A DNA stretch of 64,000 bases from Streptomyces lasiicapitis (GCF_014646335.1 NZ_BMNG01000010.1:186001-250000), one strand, 5' to 3'; numbered from the stretch's first letter, positions 24,959 through 33,645 are shown. Notes: generated from the letters alone by a model not told the origin. Translations and numbers: made by a program.

Positions 24959-25825
24959 TCAGGCCCCTGCGGGCACCAGGCCCCTGCGCAGGCCGCCGAG
25001 GATGCGCTTGAGGAGGCGGGACACCTGCATCTGGGAGACGCCGAGCTTCTCGCCGATCTCGGCCTGGGTCAGCTCGTCCACGAACCGCATGTGGATGATC
25101 TCCCGGTCGCGTTCGGAGAGTTCACCGATCAGCGGCGCCAGGCTGTTGAAGTCCTCGACGAGTTCGAACGCGGCGTCCTCCTCGCCGATGAAGTCGGCGA
25201 GAGCCGCCTCGCCGTCGTCGCTGCCGCCCATGAGCAGCGCGGCGTTGAGGGACGAGGAGGTGTAGCCGTTGGACGCCTTGCGGGCCTCGATGACCTCTTC
25301 CTCGGTCAGCGACATCAGCTCGGCCAGCTCGGCGGTCGTCGGCTCGCGGTCGAGGCGGGTGGCCAGCTCCTCGGTCGCCTTGACCAGTTCGATGCGCGCC
25401 TCCTGAAGGCGGCGCGGTACGTGCACGGCCCAGCTCGTGTCGCGGAAGAAGCGCTTTATCTCGCCGACGATGTACGGGACGGCGAAGGTGGCGAACTCCA
25501 CCTCGCGGGACAGGTCGAAGCGGTCGATCGCCTTGATCAGGCCGATCGTGCCGACCTGGACGATGTCCTCCATCTCGTCGGCGCCGCGGCCCCGGTAGCG
25601 GGAGGCGGCGTAGCGCACGAGCGAGAGGTTCATCTCGATGAGGGTGTTGCGCACGTACTGGTGGTCGTGCGTGCCTTCCTCAAGTACGGCGAGGCGGTCG
25701 AAGAACTGCTTGGAGAGGACGCGTGCGTTGTGTGGCTCGACGGTCGATGGCTCTTCGATCAGCGGCAGTTCTCCCTCCACGCAGGCCTGCGCCTTCGTCG
25801 ACCGGATCCTGGACACTGCTCCCAT
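24959..25825 (-). CDS. SigB/SigF/SigG-family alternative RNA polymerase sigma factor
   Basis: A 288-residue group 3 sigma factor. Region 2 covers NTLIEMNLSLVRYAASRYRG, DIVQVGTIGLIKAIDRFDLS and EFATFAVPYIVGEIKRFFRD; region 3 starts TSWAVHVPRRLQEARIEL; region 4 includes LSERDREIIHMRFVDELTQA and the helix-turn-helix IGEKLGVSQMQVSRLLKRIL. These match the B. subtilis SigB/SigF type expanded in Streptomyces for stress and development. The start is uncertain: ATG at 25825 gives the usual length, while the frame is open further up and GGAGGG lies 13 bp upstream of it. No anti-sigma gene is directly adjacent, but an RsbW-like gene lies nearby. Confidence 0.9.
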   Translation of the reverse strand: MGAVSRIRSTKAQACVEGELPLIEEPSTVEPHNARVLSKQFFDRLAVLEEGTHDHQYVRNTLIEMNLSLVRYAASRYRGRGADEMEDIVQVGTIGLIKAIDRFDLSREVEFATFAVPYIVGEIKRFFRDTSWAVHVPRRLQEARIELVKATEELATRLDREPTTAELAELMSLTEEEVIEARKASNGYTSSSLNAALLMGGSDDGEAALADFIGEEDAAFELVEDFNSLAPLIGELSERDREIIHMRFVDELTQAEIGEKLGVSQMQVSRLLKRILGGLRRGLVPAGA

Positions 25826-25946
25826 CGCGGCAGCCACACCCTCCACCCTTCTCTCGGCGGCACCCCGTGTCACCCTCCGGGGACTCAAGACGCGTGTGCC
25901 CGTCAACGCCGGACTCACACCTGGAGATCCGGAATTGCTCCCGCCG

Positions 25947-27401
25947 CTACGTCCTGATCCGTCCGGCGGCCAGGACGAGCCGGGCGAGGTCGCGGTGGAA
26001 CACGTCGTGGTGCGCGCCCTGCGGCGGTGCTCCGCTGCGGACGGTCTCCGAGGTGTCGACGCTGACGTATCCCGATCGGGGCAGCGCGTCCTCGGTGAGC
26101 GCGTCGGCGAGGGTGAGCGTCGGGCAGCCGTCGATGCCCTGCGCGCCGTCGTAGCCGAGGGCGCCCCAGAGCCGGTCGGCGCCCACCAGGGAGGGTGACT
26201 CGCCGATCATGCGGGCGGCCAGCGGGAACAGCAGGCCGAGCTCCAGGTCGTGGTGCGAGTAGCCGCACACGACGGGCCCCGCGACGCACTCCGCCACCCC
26301 GGCGAGGGCGCCGCCGCCCCGCATCTGCTGCGGCAGGTGCGGGGCGAACGCGAAGTGCGAGAGGGCGGCCTGAAGCAGCGTCACGGACGCCACCGGGCCC
26401 GCCGCCCCGCTCTTGGCTCCCCGGGCGGCGAACGCGACCAGGCGGGCGCCCGCCCCATGGCCGACGAGGTGGATCCGGGTGTCCGGCAGCGCTTCCGCGA
26501 GCCGCCCGAGGGCAGGGGCGAGGCCGACGTCGCCGATCAGTCCGGCGCGTCGCCTCATCGCGTACGAAGTGGCCTGGCACAGCAGTTGGTGGGCGCCGTC
26601 CCACATCCGGTCGAGCACGCGCTGCGACTCGGCGGAGCCGAAGGGGCGGGCGCTGGGTGTGAGCGGGTCCGGACGGGCGAGCCAGTCGGTGGGGGCGTCG
26701 GCGGGGCGGGGGCCCGCCGTCTCGGACTCCGTCAGCGTGCCGGACTTCGACACCGTGGGCGCCTCGCTGCCCGTGCGCGGCGGCTCGATCCGCTCGGGTC
26801 GCTGCTCGGCGCGCGCGGTCTCCTCTCGGGCCTGCTCCAAGGCGCGGGCGAAGCCCTCGCAGACGTGCGAGGCGCTGTCGAACAGCATCGCGGGGTCGGA
26901 CTGGGGCAGCAGTTCGTCGCCCATGTCCGTGGCGTAGGCGTTCACTTGTGAATGGAGGGGCGCCTCGACGAGGCGTCGCAGGGCCATGCCCACGTCGTCG
27001 ACGGCACTGAACTGGCGGGGCCGCTCGTCCAGGAGGGAGCGCAGGTCCGCGACGAGGTCCTCCCTGCCGGGGAAGACCCTGTTGAGGGCGGCCTCGGTGG
27101 CGTCGGTGAGGTGTGGCTCCGGCGTGAACGTCATGCAGGGCCAGCGCACGCTCACGAAGCCGACTCCGTCGTCGGCGGTCACATCCGTGAACTGGGCGTG
27201 GAGGCGGGCGTCCACGTCGGCGGACGTGTCCGCGTCGTTGTGGGTGGCGTGCGCCAGGACCACGAGGTGGCGGACGTCCTCCGCCCGTGCGGCGTCCGCG
27301 AGCCGCTCGACCTGCTCGCCGTCCGTCTCGCCGCCGTCCGCGTCGAACTCGATCTCCCAGCGGGGCGGGGTGGTTCCCGTGCCGTTCTCGGAACTGCTCA
27401 T
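25947..27401 (-). CDS. Alpha/beta-hydrolase-fold protein lacking the nucleophile serine
   Basis: A 484-residue soluble protein. An N-terminal alpha/beta region begins PRWEIEFDADGGETDGEQ, with HLVVLAHATHNDADT and SVRWPCMTFTPEPHL. A low-complexity hinge (about 200-245) is followed by a C-terminal hydrolase-like half: DRMWDGAHQLLCQATSYAMR, RIHLVGHGAGARLVAF, VASVTLLQAALSHFAF, VVCGYSHHDLELG and a late GAHHDVFH. RIHLVGH-x-AG is the nucleophile elbow of lipase-like hydrolases, but the expected Ser is Gly (about residue 316, codon GGG). It may be a binding or scaffold protein, or a pseudoenzyme. ATG at 27401 has GGGGGAA upstream. The stop lies 121 bp from the sigma-factor start, so both may share a transcript. 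Confidence 0.7.
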   Translation of the reverse strand: MSSSENGTGTTPPRWEIEFDADGGETDGEQVERLADAARAEDVRHLVVLAHATHNDADTSADVDARLHAQFTDVTADDGVGFVSVRWPCMTFTPEPHLTDATEAALNRVFPGREDLVADLRSLLDERPRQFSAVDDVGMALRRLVEAPLHSQVNAYATDMGDELLPQSDPAMLFDSASHVCEGFARALEQAREETARAEQRPERIEPPRTGSEAPTVSKSGTLTESETAGPRPADAPTDWLARPDPLTPSARPFGSAESQRVLDRMWDGAHQLLCQATSYAMRRRAGLIGDVGLAPALGRLAEALPDTRIHLVGHGAGARLVAFAARGAKSGAAGPVASVTLLQAALSHFAFAPHLPQQMRGGGALAGVAECVAGPVVCGYSHHDLELGLLFPLAARMIGESPSLVGADRLWGALGYDGAQGIDGCPTLTLADALTEDALPRSGYVSVDTSETVRSGAPPQGAHHDVFHRDLARLVLAAGRIRT

Positions 27402-27690
27402 CGCGTTCCCCCGAACCGGTTGCGGGCTCTGTGCCCGCAGCATCCTCGGTCCGGGCCGCGGGGGCCAGGGGCGCACGGCCGGCCGTTCCCCCGAAGACGG
27501 CGCGCGCGGGCGGCTCGGGGAGGCCCGCCGCCCGCACCCCGGGGACGCACATCAGCGACAGGAAAGGTTGTACGCGACTCACGTGGTGATCAACACAATG
27601 ATGGAGATGTAGTGAAGACCGTAAAGTCATCGCGTTCACATCTCACGCCGGGCAGCACTTCTGACCCGGCATCATCCCGTGGGGGGATCC

Positions 27691-28458
27691 ATGCGACACC
27701 GCATCCGCGTCGCCGTGCTCGGCTCGGCCCTGGCCGTGGCCGCGACGGGCTTCGCCGCGCCCGGCGCCTTCGCCGCCGCGCCCGACGATGTCACCATCGA
27801 CAAGGTCACCGTCAACGGCGGCAAGTCGATCGTGCTCGGCACCACCGCCGCGAAGAAGTTCACCGTCACCGTGACGGCCTCGGACGACTCGGGCATCGAG
27901 AGCGCCGACATCACGCTGTACGGCCCCAACTCGGCCATCGCCCAGCCGAACGGCAACGTGAAGTGCGTCAAGTCGCCGACCGCCGAGACGACTTCGGCGT
28001 GCACGGCGAACTTCACCATCGACCCGGACACCGACTTCTACGACAACAGCCCGGCCGGCGCGTGGTACGTCGACGCCCTGGTGACGGCGAACGACATCGA
28101 CACCATCAACGTCGAGAAGGCCGCCGCCTTCAAGGTGCAGCGCGAGTCCAAGCTCACCGTGAACGCCTCGCCGGAGCCGATCAAGAAGGGCAAGACGCTC
28201 ACCATCACGGGCGCGCTGACCCGCGCCAACTGGGAGACCCGGAAGTACGCGGGCTACGGCAACCAGTCCGCGAAGCTGGAGTTCAAGAAGAAGGGCACCA
28301 CGACCTACACGGCCGTGAAGACCGTGAAGGCCGACAACAAGGGCAACCTGAAGACCACGGTCAAGGCCGCCACCGACGGCTACTTCCGCTACACGTTCGC
28401 CGAGAACTCGACGACGTCCGCGGTCAAGGCCACCGGCGACTACGTCGACGTGCGCTAG
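27691..28458 (+). CDS. Secreted DUF5707-like beta-sandwich protein
   Basis: A 255-residue exported protein. The signal peptide is MRHRIRVAVLGSALAVAATG with cleavage after AFAAA. The mature N-terminal domain has VTVNGGKSIVLGTTAAKKFT and paired cysteines (VKCVK, SACTANF). The C-terminal domain begins SKLTVNASPEPIKKGKTLTI and TGALTRANWETRKYAGYGNQ, ending TSAVKATGDYVDVR. I recall this as a common Streptomyces secreted architecture (DUF5707-like plus an Ig/Big-type domain). Likely structural or cell-surface associated; no enzymatic motif. ATG at 27691 is preceded by GGGGGGA. Confidence 0.8.
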   Translation: MRHRIRVAVLGSALAVAATGFAAPGAFAAAPDDVTIDKVTVNGGKSIVLGTTAAKKFTVTVTASDDSGIESADITLYGPNSAIAQPNGNVKCVKSPTAETTSACTANFTIDPDTDFYDNSPAGAWYVDALVTANDIDTINVEKAAAFKVQRESKLTVNASPEPIKKGKTLTITGALTRANWETRKYAGYGNQSAKLEFKKKGTTTYTAVKTVKADNKGNLKTTVKAATDGYFRYTFAENSTTSAVKATGDYVDVR

Positions 28459-28481
28459 CCATCAGGCAGTAGCCGTCCTTT

Positions 28482-28515
28482 CGGCAGGCGCGAACGGAAG
28501 CGTTCGTGCCTGCCG
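28482..28515. terminator. Bidirectional hairpin terminator with GAAG tetraloop
   Basis: Arms CGGCAGGCGCGAACG (28482-28496) and CGTTCGTGCCTGCCG (28501-28515) pair over 15 positions with one G-T wobble, closing a GAAG loop. It lies between the convergent secreted protein and the GH105-like gene, whose stop is at 28524. Confidence 0.85.
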
Positions 28516-28523
28516 ATCGCGCG

Positions 28524-29711
28524 TCAGCGGGCGAGCCGCGCCAGCTCCGTCCCCGCGAGCAGGAACGCGCCCACGCCGAAATCGGCGGTGCTTTCGTACG
28601 TGACGGGCTGGCTGGACTCCGGCCGGTCGCCGACCTTCTGCACGTACCCGAGGAAGCCGTCGGGGTGCACGGCGGTGGCGACGAGCCCGTTCCAAGCTCG
28701 GGCGGCCACCGGCAGACAAGCAGCCTGGTCGACGAGCCGGGCGGCGATCGCGTACGCCGTGCCGTACACGAAGAACGCCGTGCCGCTGGTCTCGGGCCCG
28801 GGCAGATGCGCCGGGTCGGCGAGGCTGACGTTCCAGAAGCCGTCCGGCCGTTGCACGGTCGCGACGGCCTTGACCAGTTGGGTGAGGGTGGCGCGGTACT
28901 CGGCGGCGTGCCGCTGGCCCGCGGGCAGCGCCTTGAGCACCTTCACATGGCCGCCCGCCACCCAGCCGTTGCCGCGCGACCAGAGCACGGGCCTGCCGGA
29001 GGGCGAGAGGATTCCGCCGGGCAGGAACCGCTTGTCCCGGTACCAGAGGCCCGTACCGGCCGCGTCGTGCAGACCCGGCCCGCCCTCCGCCCGCTTGGTG
29101 TGGCGGTACAGGGCGAACATCTTGTCCCAGTAGCGCGGGTCCTGCCGCAGCGCGCCGACGCGGGCGAACGGCGGCATGGCCATGTGCAGGGCGTCGTCCC
29201 ACCACCAGTCGTCGTTCTTGGCCGGCTGGTCCGTGGTGGTCATGCGGCGCAGACAGGTCTCGATCGCGGCGATCTTCTGCGCCTCGGGCTCGAGTTCGTG
29301 GAGGTCGAGGTAGGCCTGGCCCGCGCACTGGTTGTCGGCGTGCCGGGTGGTGACACCGCCCTTGAGTCCGTACGCGTGATTCTCGGCCCAGCGACGGGCG
29401 TACGCGAGGTACGAGGCGGCGCCGGTCAGCCGGTGCAGGGCGAGCAGGCCGCTGAAGAAGGTGGCGTTGGCCCAGCCGTTGTCCCCGGGGTCGGTGTGGG
29501 CGCCGATCCAGTGGTCGGCGACGCGGCGCAGGACGCGCACGATCTCGTCCCTGGGCGGCAGTTCGGGGGCGGGAGCGGCGCTCGGGGCACGGCCCGGGTC
29601 GGGCGTCGGGGGCGCGGAGCGGTCCGCCGCGCGGGCGGTCCCGGGCCGCCACGGTGACGCGAGCGCCGCGGCAAGGGCGGTGCCGCCCACGAGCACATGT
29701 CGTCTATGCAT
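28524..29711 (-). CDS. Secreted GH88/GH105-like unsaturated uronyl hydrolase
   Basis: A 395-residue exported enzyme. The N-terminus MHRRHVLVGGTALAAALASP has a twin-arginine look. The mature part has an (alpha/alpha)6-barrel pattern with DNGWANATFFSGLLALHRLT, RHADNQCAGQAYLDL, DDWWWDDALHMAMPP, VLWSRGNGWVAGGHVKVL and PETSGTAFFVYGTAYAIA. These are signature stretches of the YteR/YesR unsaturated rhamnogalacturonyl hydrolases, which remove unsaturated uronic acid from pectin fragments; the Asp in the HADNQ segment is the likely catalytic residue. ATG at 29711 has GGAGAGG about 5 bp upstream. The upstream neighbour is a divergent chitinase, so the area is a small polysaccharide-degradation locus. 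Confidence 0.85.
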   Translation of the reverse strand: MHRRHVLVGGTALAAALASPWRPGTARAADRSAPPTPDPGRAPSAAPAPELPPRDEIVRVLRRVADHWIGAHTDPGDNGWANATFFSGLLALHRLTGAASYLAYARRWAENHAYGLKGGVTTRHADNQCAGQAYLDLHELEPEAQKIAAIETCLRRMTTTDQPAKNDDWWWDDALHMAMPPFARVGALRQDPRYWDKMFALYRHTKRAEGGPGLHDAAGTGLWYRDKRFLPGGILSPSGRPVLWSRGNGWVAGGHVKVLKALPAGQRHAAEYRATLTQLVKAVATVQRPDGFWNVSLADPAHLPGPETSGTAFFVYGTAYAIAARLVDQAACLPVAARAWNGLVATAVHPDGFLGYVQKVGDRPESSQPVTYESTADFGVGAFLLAGTELARLAR

Positions 29712-29823
29712 GTGAACCTCTCCCTCATCTGTGGTCGCGGCCCATCCTGCGGCGCCACACCCGGAGCTGTCCACGGGGCGTCACGCACCCCAACAACCGC
29801 TTCACACAACACCGTTCGACACC

Positions 29824-29859
29824 TTGACGCGGACACGGTCGTCGGTATGGTCTAGTCCA
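29824..29859 (+). promoter_or_regulatory. Chitinase promoter with DasR-like (dre) operator
   Basis: TTGACG (29824-29829) and TATGGT (29846-29851), 16 bp apart, make a plausible sigma-HrdB promoter. TGGTCTAGTCCA (29848-29859) matches the palindromic dre core TGGTCTAGACCA at 11 of 12 positions and overlaps the -10. The dre is the target of the GntR-type N-acetylglucosamine regulator DasR, known to control Streptomyces chitinase genes. The chitinase starts about 150 bp downstream. Confidence 0.7.
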
Positions 29860-30008
29860 ACGAAGCGGAATCCCGTTGGCCGGCGGGCACTTGTACGCCC
29901 ACACCCACCGTCCGGCCTGCGACGGCCTGCGCTCCGGCACGCGGGCCGACCCCCCACCACCGCACCTTCACGCCGCCGGTCCACCGGCGTCCCCCCATGG
30001 AGTGAGCC

Positions 30009-30755
30009 ATGCGATCACGCATACTCGGAGTACTCACCGCCACCGCGGCCGCCGCCGCGCTGCTGACGTTCGCCTCACCGGCGTCGGCCGAGAAGACCGA
30101 CAAGTCCGTGCCGGCGAAGGCGGACAAGACGGCCGCGGCGTTCATCGTCAGCGAGTCCCAGTTCAACCAGATGTTCCCGAACCGGAATCCGTTCTACACG
30201 TACAGCGGCCTCACCGCGTCCCTCAGCGCGTACCCCGGATTCACGCAGACGGGCAGCGACACCGTGCGCAAGCAGGAGGCCGCGGCCTTCCTCGCCAACG
30301 TGAGCCACGAGACCGGCGGCCTCGTCCACATCGTGGAACAGAACACGGCCAACTACCCGCACTACTGCGACAAGACGCAGCCCTACGGCTGCCCGGCGGG
30401 CAACGACAAGTACTACGGCCGCGGCCCGATCCAGCTGAGCTGGAACTTCAACTACAAGGCCGCGGGCGACGCGCTCGGCATCGACCTGCTCCACAACCCC
30501 GACCTGGTGCAGAACGACGCGGCCGTCGCCTGGAAGACCGGCCTCTGGTACTGGAACACCCAGAACGGCCCGGGCACCATGACGCCCCACAACGCCATGG
30601 TCAACGGCGCCGGCTTCGGTGAGACCATCCGCTCCATCAACGGCAGCCTGGAGTGCAACGGCGGCAACCCGGGCCAGGTCCAGAGCCGCATCGACAAGTA
30701 CAAGCAGTTCAGCCAGGTCCTCGGGGTGGACCCCGGTGGCAATCTGAGCTGCTGA
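30009..30755 (+). CDS. Secreted family 19 chitinase, catalytic domain only
   Basis: A 248-residue exported enzyme. The signal peptide is MRSRILGVLTATAAAAALLT with cleavage after SPASA. The catalytic GH19 domain begins FIVSESQFNQMFPNRNPFYT. The catalytic Glu is in NVSHETGGL (about E101), and KYYGRGPIQLSWNFNY is the family signature. It ends with CNGGNPGQVQSRIDKYKQF. There is no carbohydrate-binding module, unlike many Streptomyces GH19 enzymes; this resembles the short ChiG-type form. It hydrolyses chitin outside the cell. A dre-like site overlaps its promoter, so induction by GlcNAc through DasR is likely. Confidence 0.92.
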   Translation: MRSRILGVLTATAAAAALLTFASPASAEKTDKSVPAKADKTAAAFIVSESQFNQMFPNRNPFYTYSGLTASLSAYPGFTQTGSDTVRKQEAAAFLANVSHETGGLVHIVEQNTANYPHYCDKTQPYGCPAGNDKYYGRGPIQLSWNFNYKAAGDALGIDLLHNPDLVQNDAAVAWKTGLWYWNTQNGPGTMTPHNAMVNGAGFGETIRSINGSLECNGGNPGQVQSRIDKYKQFSQVLGVDPGGNLSC

Positions 30756-30765
30756 CCGCCCCGGC

Positions 30766-30803
30766 CGGCCGACCGCTCGCGGATCACCGCGCGCGGTCGG
30801 CCG
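30766..30803. terminator. Bidirectional hairpin terminator overlapping a stop codon
   Basis: Arms CGGCCGACCGCTCGCGG (30766-30782) and CCGCGCGCGGTCGGCCG (30787-30803) pair over 17 positions with one mismatch around an ATCA loop. It separates the convergent chitinase and PepSY genes; the PepSY stop codon (30784-30786) lies inside the loop. Confidence 0.85.
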
Positions 30804-32283
30804 TACCGCTGTCCAAGGCCCCGTAACTGCGCTTGCCGCGCCGATACGCGATCTCGCCGAGCACGATGTCCACCGCGAGGAACGCCACCAGCGGAATGCC
30901 GAGCAGCGGAACGAAGTACCCGAGCACCGCGACCGCCGCCATCAGCGGCACCAGGACGTACGCGGGCACGTGCTGCCAGGCGCCACGCGGCAGCGGACGC
31001 CCGAACGAGGTGCCGCGCCCGCGCTGCCACCACATGCGGTAGCCCCATACGATCAACAGGATCAGCCCGACCGCGATCCCCGCGAGCACCACCTGGTTGG
31101 CAAGACCGAACAGGGTGCCGCTGTGCGCGTCGATCCCCCACCGCGTCAGCTTCGCGAGAACCGGGAAGTCGTCGAACTTCAGTACGTCGACGACCTTGCC
31201 GTTCGTCGGATCGACGGCGGCGGTGTCCGGACCGTCGAACCCGCTGCGCTGGATCTCCTTGACGACATACGCCGACGGCGCGGCCGAGGCGTCGGCCGGC
31301 GGAACCACTTCCACAGGACCGGAGAGCCCCCGGTCGCGGGCCGACGCGAGCACGGCGTCCAGGCCGACGTCCGCCGCCCCGCCCGCACGGTCCGCCCCGC
31401 CCGCACGGTCCGCGCCGCCGGCTCCGCCCCCGCCATGTTCGGCGTGCTCCCCGGAGTCCGGCGCCCCGGACTCCCCCGCGGCCGCCAGGCTCGTGGAGAC
31501 CGTCGGCGTCGTCTGGCCGAGCGCCTCGCGCAGATCGGCGATGCTCTCGCCCGCGTAGGCGGACCACGTGAGCCCGGTGGCCGACAGGAAGAACAGCCCG
31601 GCGGCCGTCCACACGCCCACCGTGCCGTGCAGGGACAGCGTGCGGCGGCGGCCGGTCGCGCCCCGCACCTTGCGCCGCGCCCGCTGCCGGGCGAACCACA
31701 GCACGACGCCACCACCGGCGATCACCCACAGCCAGCTCGCGGCAAGCTCGCTGTAGAGGCGGCCCGTCTCGCCCAGATGCAGGTCGCGGTGGAGCCCGGA
31801 TACCCAGGTCCGCAGTGGCAGCGCGCCGCTGGAGCCGTACTGCTCCAGGGAGCCGCGCACCTCGGCGGTGTAGGGGTTCACGAAGACGGCGAGGGTCCGG
31901 TCGGGGTGCACGCCCTCCACCCCCGACAGCAGGACCCGCGTGGTCGCCCCGTCCTCGGCCGAGGGCCGGACCGCGCTCACGGTGCCGTCCGGGTGGGCCT
32001 TTCGGGCTGCGGCGACCTGCTCCGAGACGGGCAGCTCCCGGTCGCCGACGGACACCTCGAGCTCGTCGGCGTACACCAGCTTCTCCGCCTGGTACGAACC
32101 CGCGTACAGCAGCCCTGTCACCGCGGCGACCAGCAGGAACGGCGCGATGAGCACGCCGGCGTAGAAGTGCAGGCGCAGCACCAGCGGCCGGAGCGAGCCC
32201 CATGCGGAGCGCCGTTGAGGGGACCCGGGCTCTGGGGTCCGTTGCCCGTCGACGGGGACGGGTGCGGTGGGTGCGGCAGGCAT
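30784..32283 (-). CDS. PepSY-associated transmembrane protein
   Basis: A 499-residue membrane protein with four to six hydrophobic helices. The first is LRLHFYAGVLIAPFLLVAAV with the conserved HFYAG histidine. PepSY-like extracytoplasmic segments contain VFVNPYTAEVRGSLEQYGSS, LPLRTWVSGLHRDLHLGETG and AAVDPTNGKVVDVLKFDDFP. A Gly/His/Ala-rich insert (about 285-310) carries a short repeat GGADRAGGADRAGG. Members of this PepSY_TM family are often linked to siderophore, iron or haem metabolism, perhaps as ferric reductases. ATG at 32283 is preceded by AGGAGAG. No neighbouring iron gene or clear iron box was seen, so the role is family inference. Confidence 0.88.
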   Translation of the reverse strand: MPAAPTAPVPVDGQRTPEPGSPQRRSAWGSLRPLVLRLHFYAGVLIAPFLLVAAVTGLLYAGSYQAEKLVYADELEVSVGDRELPVSEQVAAARKAHPDGTVSAVRPSAEDGATTRVLLSGVEGVHPDRTLAVFVNPYTAEVRGSLEQYGSSGALPLRTWVSGLHRDLHLGETGRLYSELAASWLWVIAGGGVVLWFARQRARRKVRGATGRRRTLSLHGTVGVWTAAGLFFLSATGLTWSAYAGESIADLREALGQTTPTVSTSLAAAGESGAPDSGEHAEHGGGGAGGADRAGGADRAGGAADVGLDAVLASARDRGLSGPVEVVPPADASAAPSAYVVKEIQRSGFDGPDTAAVDPTNGKVVDVLKFDDFPVLAKLTRWGIDAHSGTLFGLANQVVLAGIAVGLILLIVWGYRMWWQRGRGTSFGRPLPRGAWQHVPAYVLVPLMAAVAVLGYFVPLLGIPLVAFLAVDIVLGEIAYRRGKRSYGALDSGTADRAR

Positions 32284-32603
32284 GACGTGCTCTCCTGGGT
32301 GCCGGACGGTGGTGCGGGCACGGTCGTCGCGCGACCTGGCCGGTCCAAGGGTCGGGAGGGGGGCGGGGCGAGTTCCCGGCGGGCTATGTAACCTGCGTCA
32401 CGTCACCCTCATGGCACCGGGTCGATCCGGCGGCGCGCGCACCTCGCGCGAGGGCTCCTTACCAGAGCGGCACGCCGGATATGTGACGCGGCGCGACCTC
32501 GTAGATCTTCATTTGAGATGGGGTGGCCGAGAAACGCGTTCGTAACCAAGCGATGCGTGAACAGGGGTAGTTGGCACGGTGAAATCCGCGCGACGATGAA
32601 TCC
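32284..32603. other. Divergent intergenic region
   Basis: About 320 bp between the PepSY gene and the DUF5519 gene. It contains AT-richer stretches (32380-32410 and 32500-32545) that probably hold the two promoters. I saw no convincing operator palindrome and no small gene. Confidence 0.45.
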
Positions 32604-33128
32604 ATGACCGCGGCACAACGCGCCATGACTGAGCTGGAGTCGTGGCCGAACCTGGTAAGCGGCGCCCCACGGTGCGCTGTCGGACGTTCCTTCGGACTCG
32701 CGGGGGCGCCCGGAGCGATGGACTACGAGCTGGTCCATTTCCACTCGGACGACGCCGCCGACGTGTGCCTGACACGCGCCGCCGTCGACCGGCTGCGCCC
32801 GCAGCTCGCGCACAGCTCCGCGATCCGGCTCCGCCCCGGCGCGTCCTGGATCACGGTGCTCCTCGACTGCGACATCGATGTCGCCCTCCTGCTCACCCTC
32901 GTCAGCGTCGGGCTCAAGGCCCACGACGACGACCGCGCGGCGGCACACCGCGCGGGGCGGGACGGCGCCTTCGCGCTGCGCCCCGCCCCGCCGTGCGACT
33001 GGGAACCGGTCGCGTTCCGCCAGCCCGCCCCGAAGATCCCCGCCCCCGCGGGACCGCCCGCCGTCGAGCGCCGCGGCCTCCTCGCCACCTGGAAGGCGGT
33101 CGGACGGCTGATGCCGCACGGCCACTGA
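32604..33128 (+). CDS. DUF5519 (so-called luciferase family) protein
   Basis: A 174-residue soluble protein. TELESWPNLVSGAPRC, a MDYELVHFHSDDAADVCLTR segment, and RLRPGASWITVLLDCDIDVA follow the order of the DUF5519 family (a GH-H/D motif, then a GW-type strand, then a helix bundle). Despite the family nickname there is no evidence of light production, and the function is unknown. The C-terminus is Pro/Ala-rich (RQPAPKIPAPAGPPAVE) and likely disordered. It appears monocistronic. Confidence 0.72.
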   Translation: MTAAQRAMTELESWPNLVSGAPRCAVGRSFGLAGAPGAMDYELVHFHSDDAADVCLTRAAVDRLRPQLAHSSAIRLRPGASWITVLLDCDIDVALLLTLVSVGLKAHDDDRAAAHRAGRDGAFALRPAPPCDWEPVAFRQPAPKIPAPAGPPAVERRGLLATWKAVGRLMPHGH

Positions 33129-33417
33129 ACGACTCCGTCACTCGCCGCTCGGCCACTCGGCCACTCGCCCCTGGACGACCGCTTCGCACCCGGGCTTCGT
33201 CGCGCCCTCTTCCGGCCACGTACGGAGCAGCGGATTCGCGCCAACCGGCCGTCAGCGTCACGCCACGACAACCGGGGCGCTTGTCGGACGGACACGTTCG
33301 TATGATCGTCGGTGACTTCTTGATCAGCTCCGCTGTTGAGCACCGCGAGGCGGCCGGATCGGCCGTGTTCCCGGGTGAACGTCCAGCCCGGCAGGGCGAA
33401 GGATCAAGGAGCAGTCA

Positions 33418-33645
33418 GTGAAGAGCAGTTGGATGCGGAAGGCCTCCCGTGGGGTGCTGGTGGCGGCGGCGTGCGCCGTGCCGTTCGCCCTGTCGACCGG
33501 CGTCGCCCACGCCGACGAGACCCACCACAAGGGCTCCCACACCGCTCCGGTCGTAGGGCTGATCAATACCGGTCAGATCGACGACCCCATGGAGGACGTG
33601 CTGGAGCACACGCTGCTGCTCGGCGACGGGTACAAGTGGGACTGA
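33418..33645 (+). CDS. Small secreted peptide of unknown function (75 aa)
   Basis: A 75-residue precursor with a signal peptide (MKSSWMRKASRGVLVAAACA, cleavage near VAHADE) and a mature part of about 43 residues. The mature part contains a polar HHKGSH stretch and the segment VVGLINTGQIDDPMEDVLEH, which I believe is conserved in other actinomycete small secreted proteins. There are no cysteines in the mature region and no LPXTG or transmembrane tail. GTG at 33418 has AAGGAG 6 bp upstream. Nearby promoter-like sequence is AT-poor and uncertain. It could be a signalling, surface or structural peptide. Confidence 0.75.
   Translation: MKSSWMRKASRGVLVAAACAVPFALSTGVAHADETHHKGSHTAPVVGLINTGQIDDPMEDVLEHTLLLGDGYKWD

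Noticed and set aside
28462..29652. Minus-strand frame of 396 codons overlapping the GH105-like gene
   Set aside because: Arg/Pro-rich shadow in another frame of the same strand; the GH105 frame has family motifs and a signal peptide.
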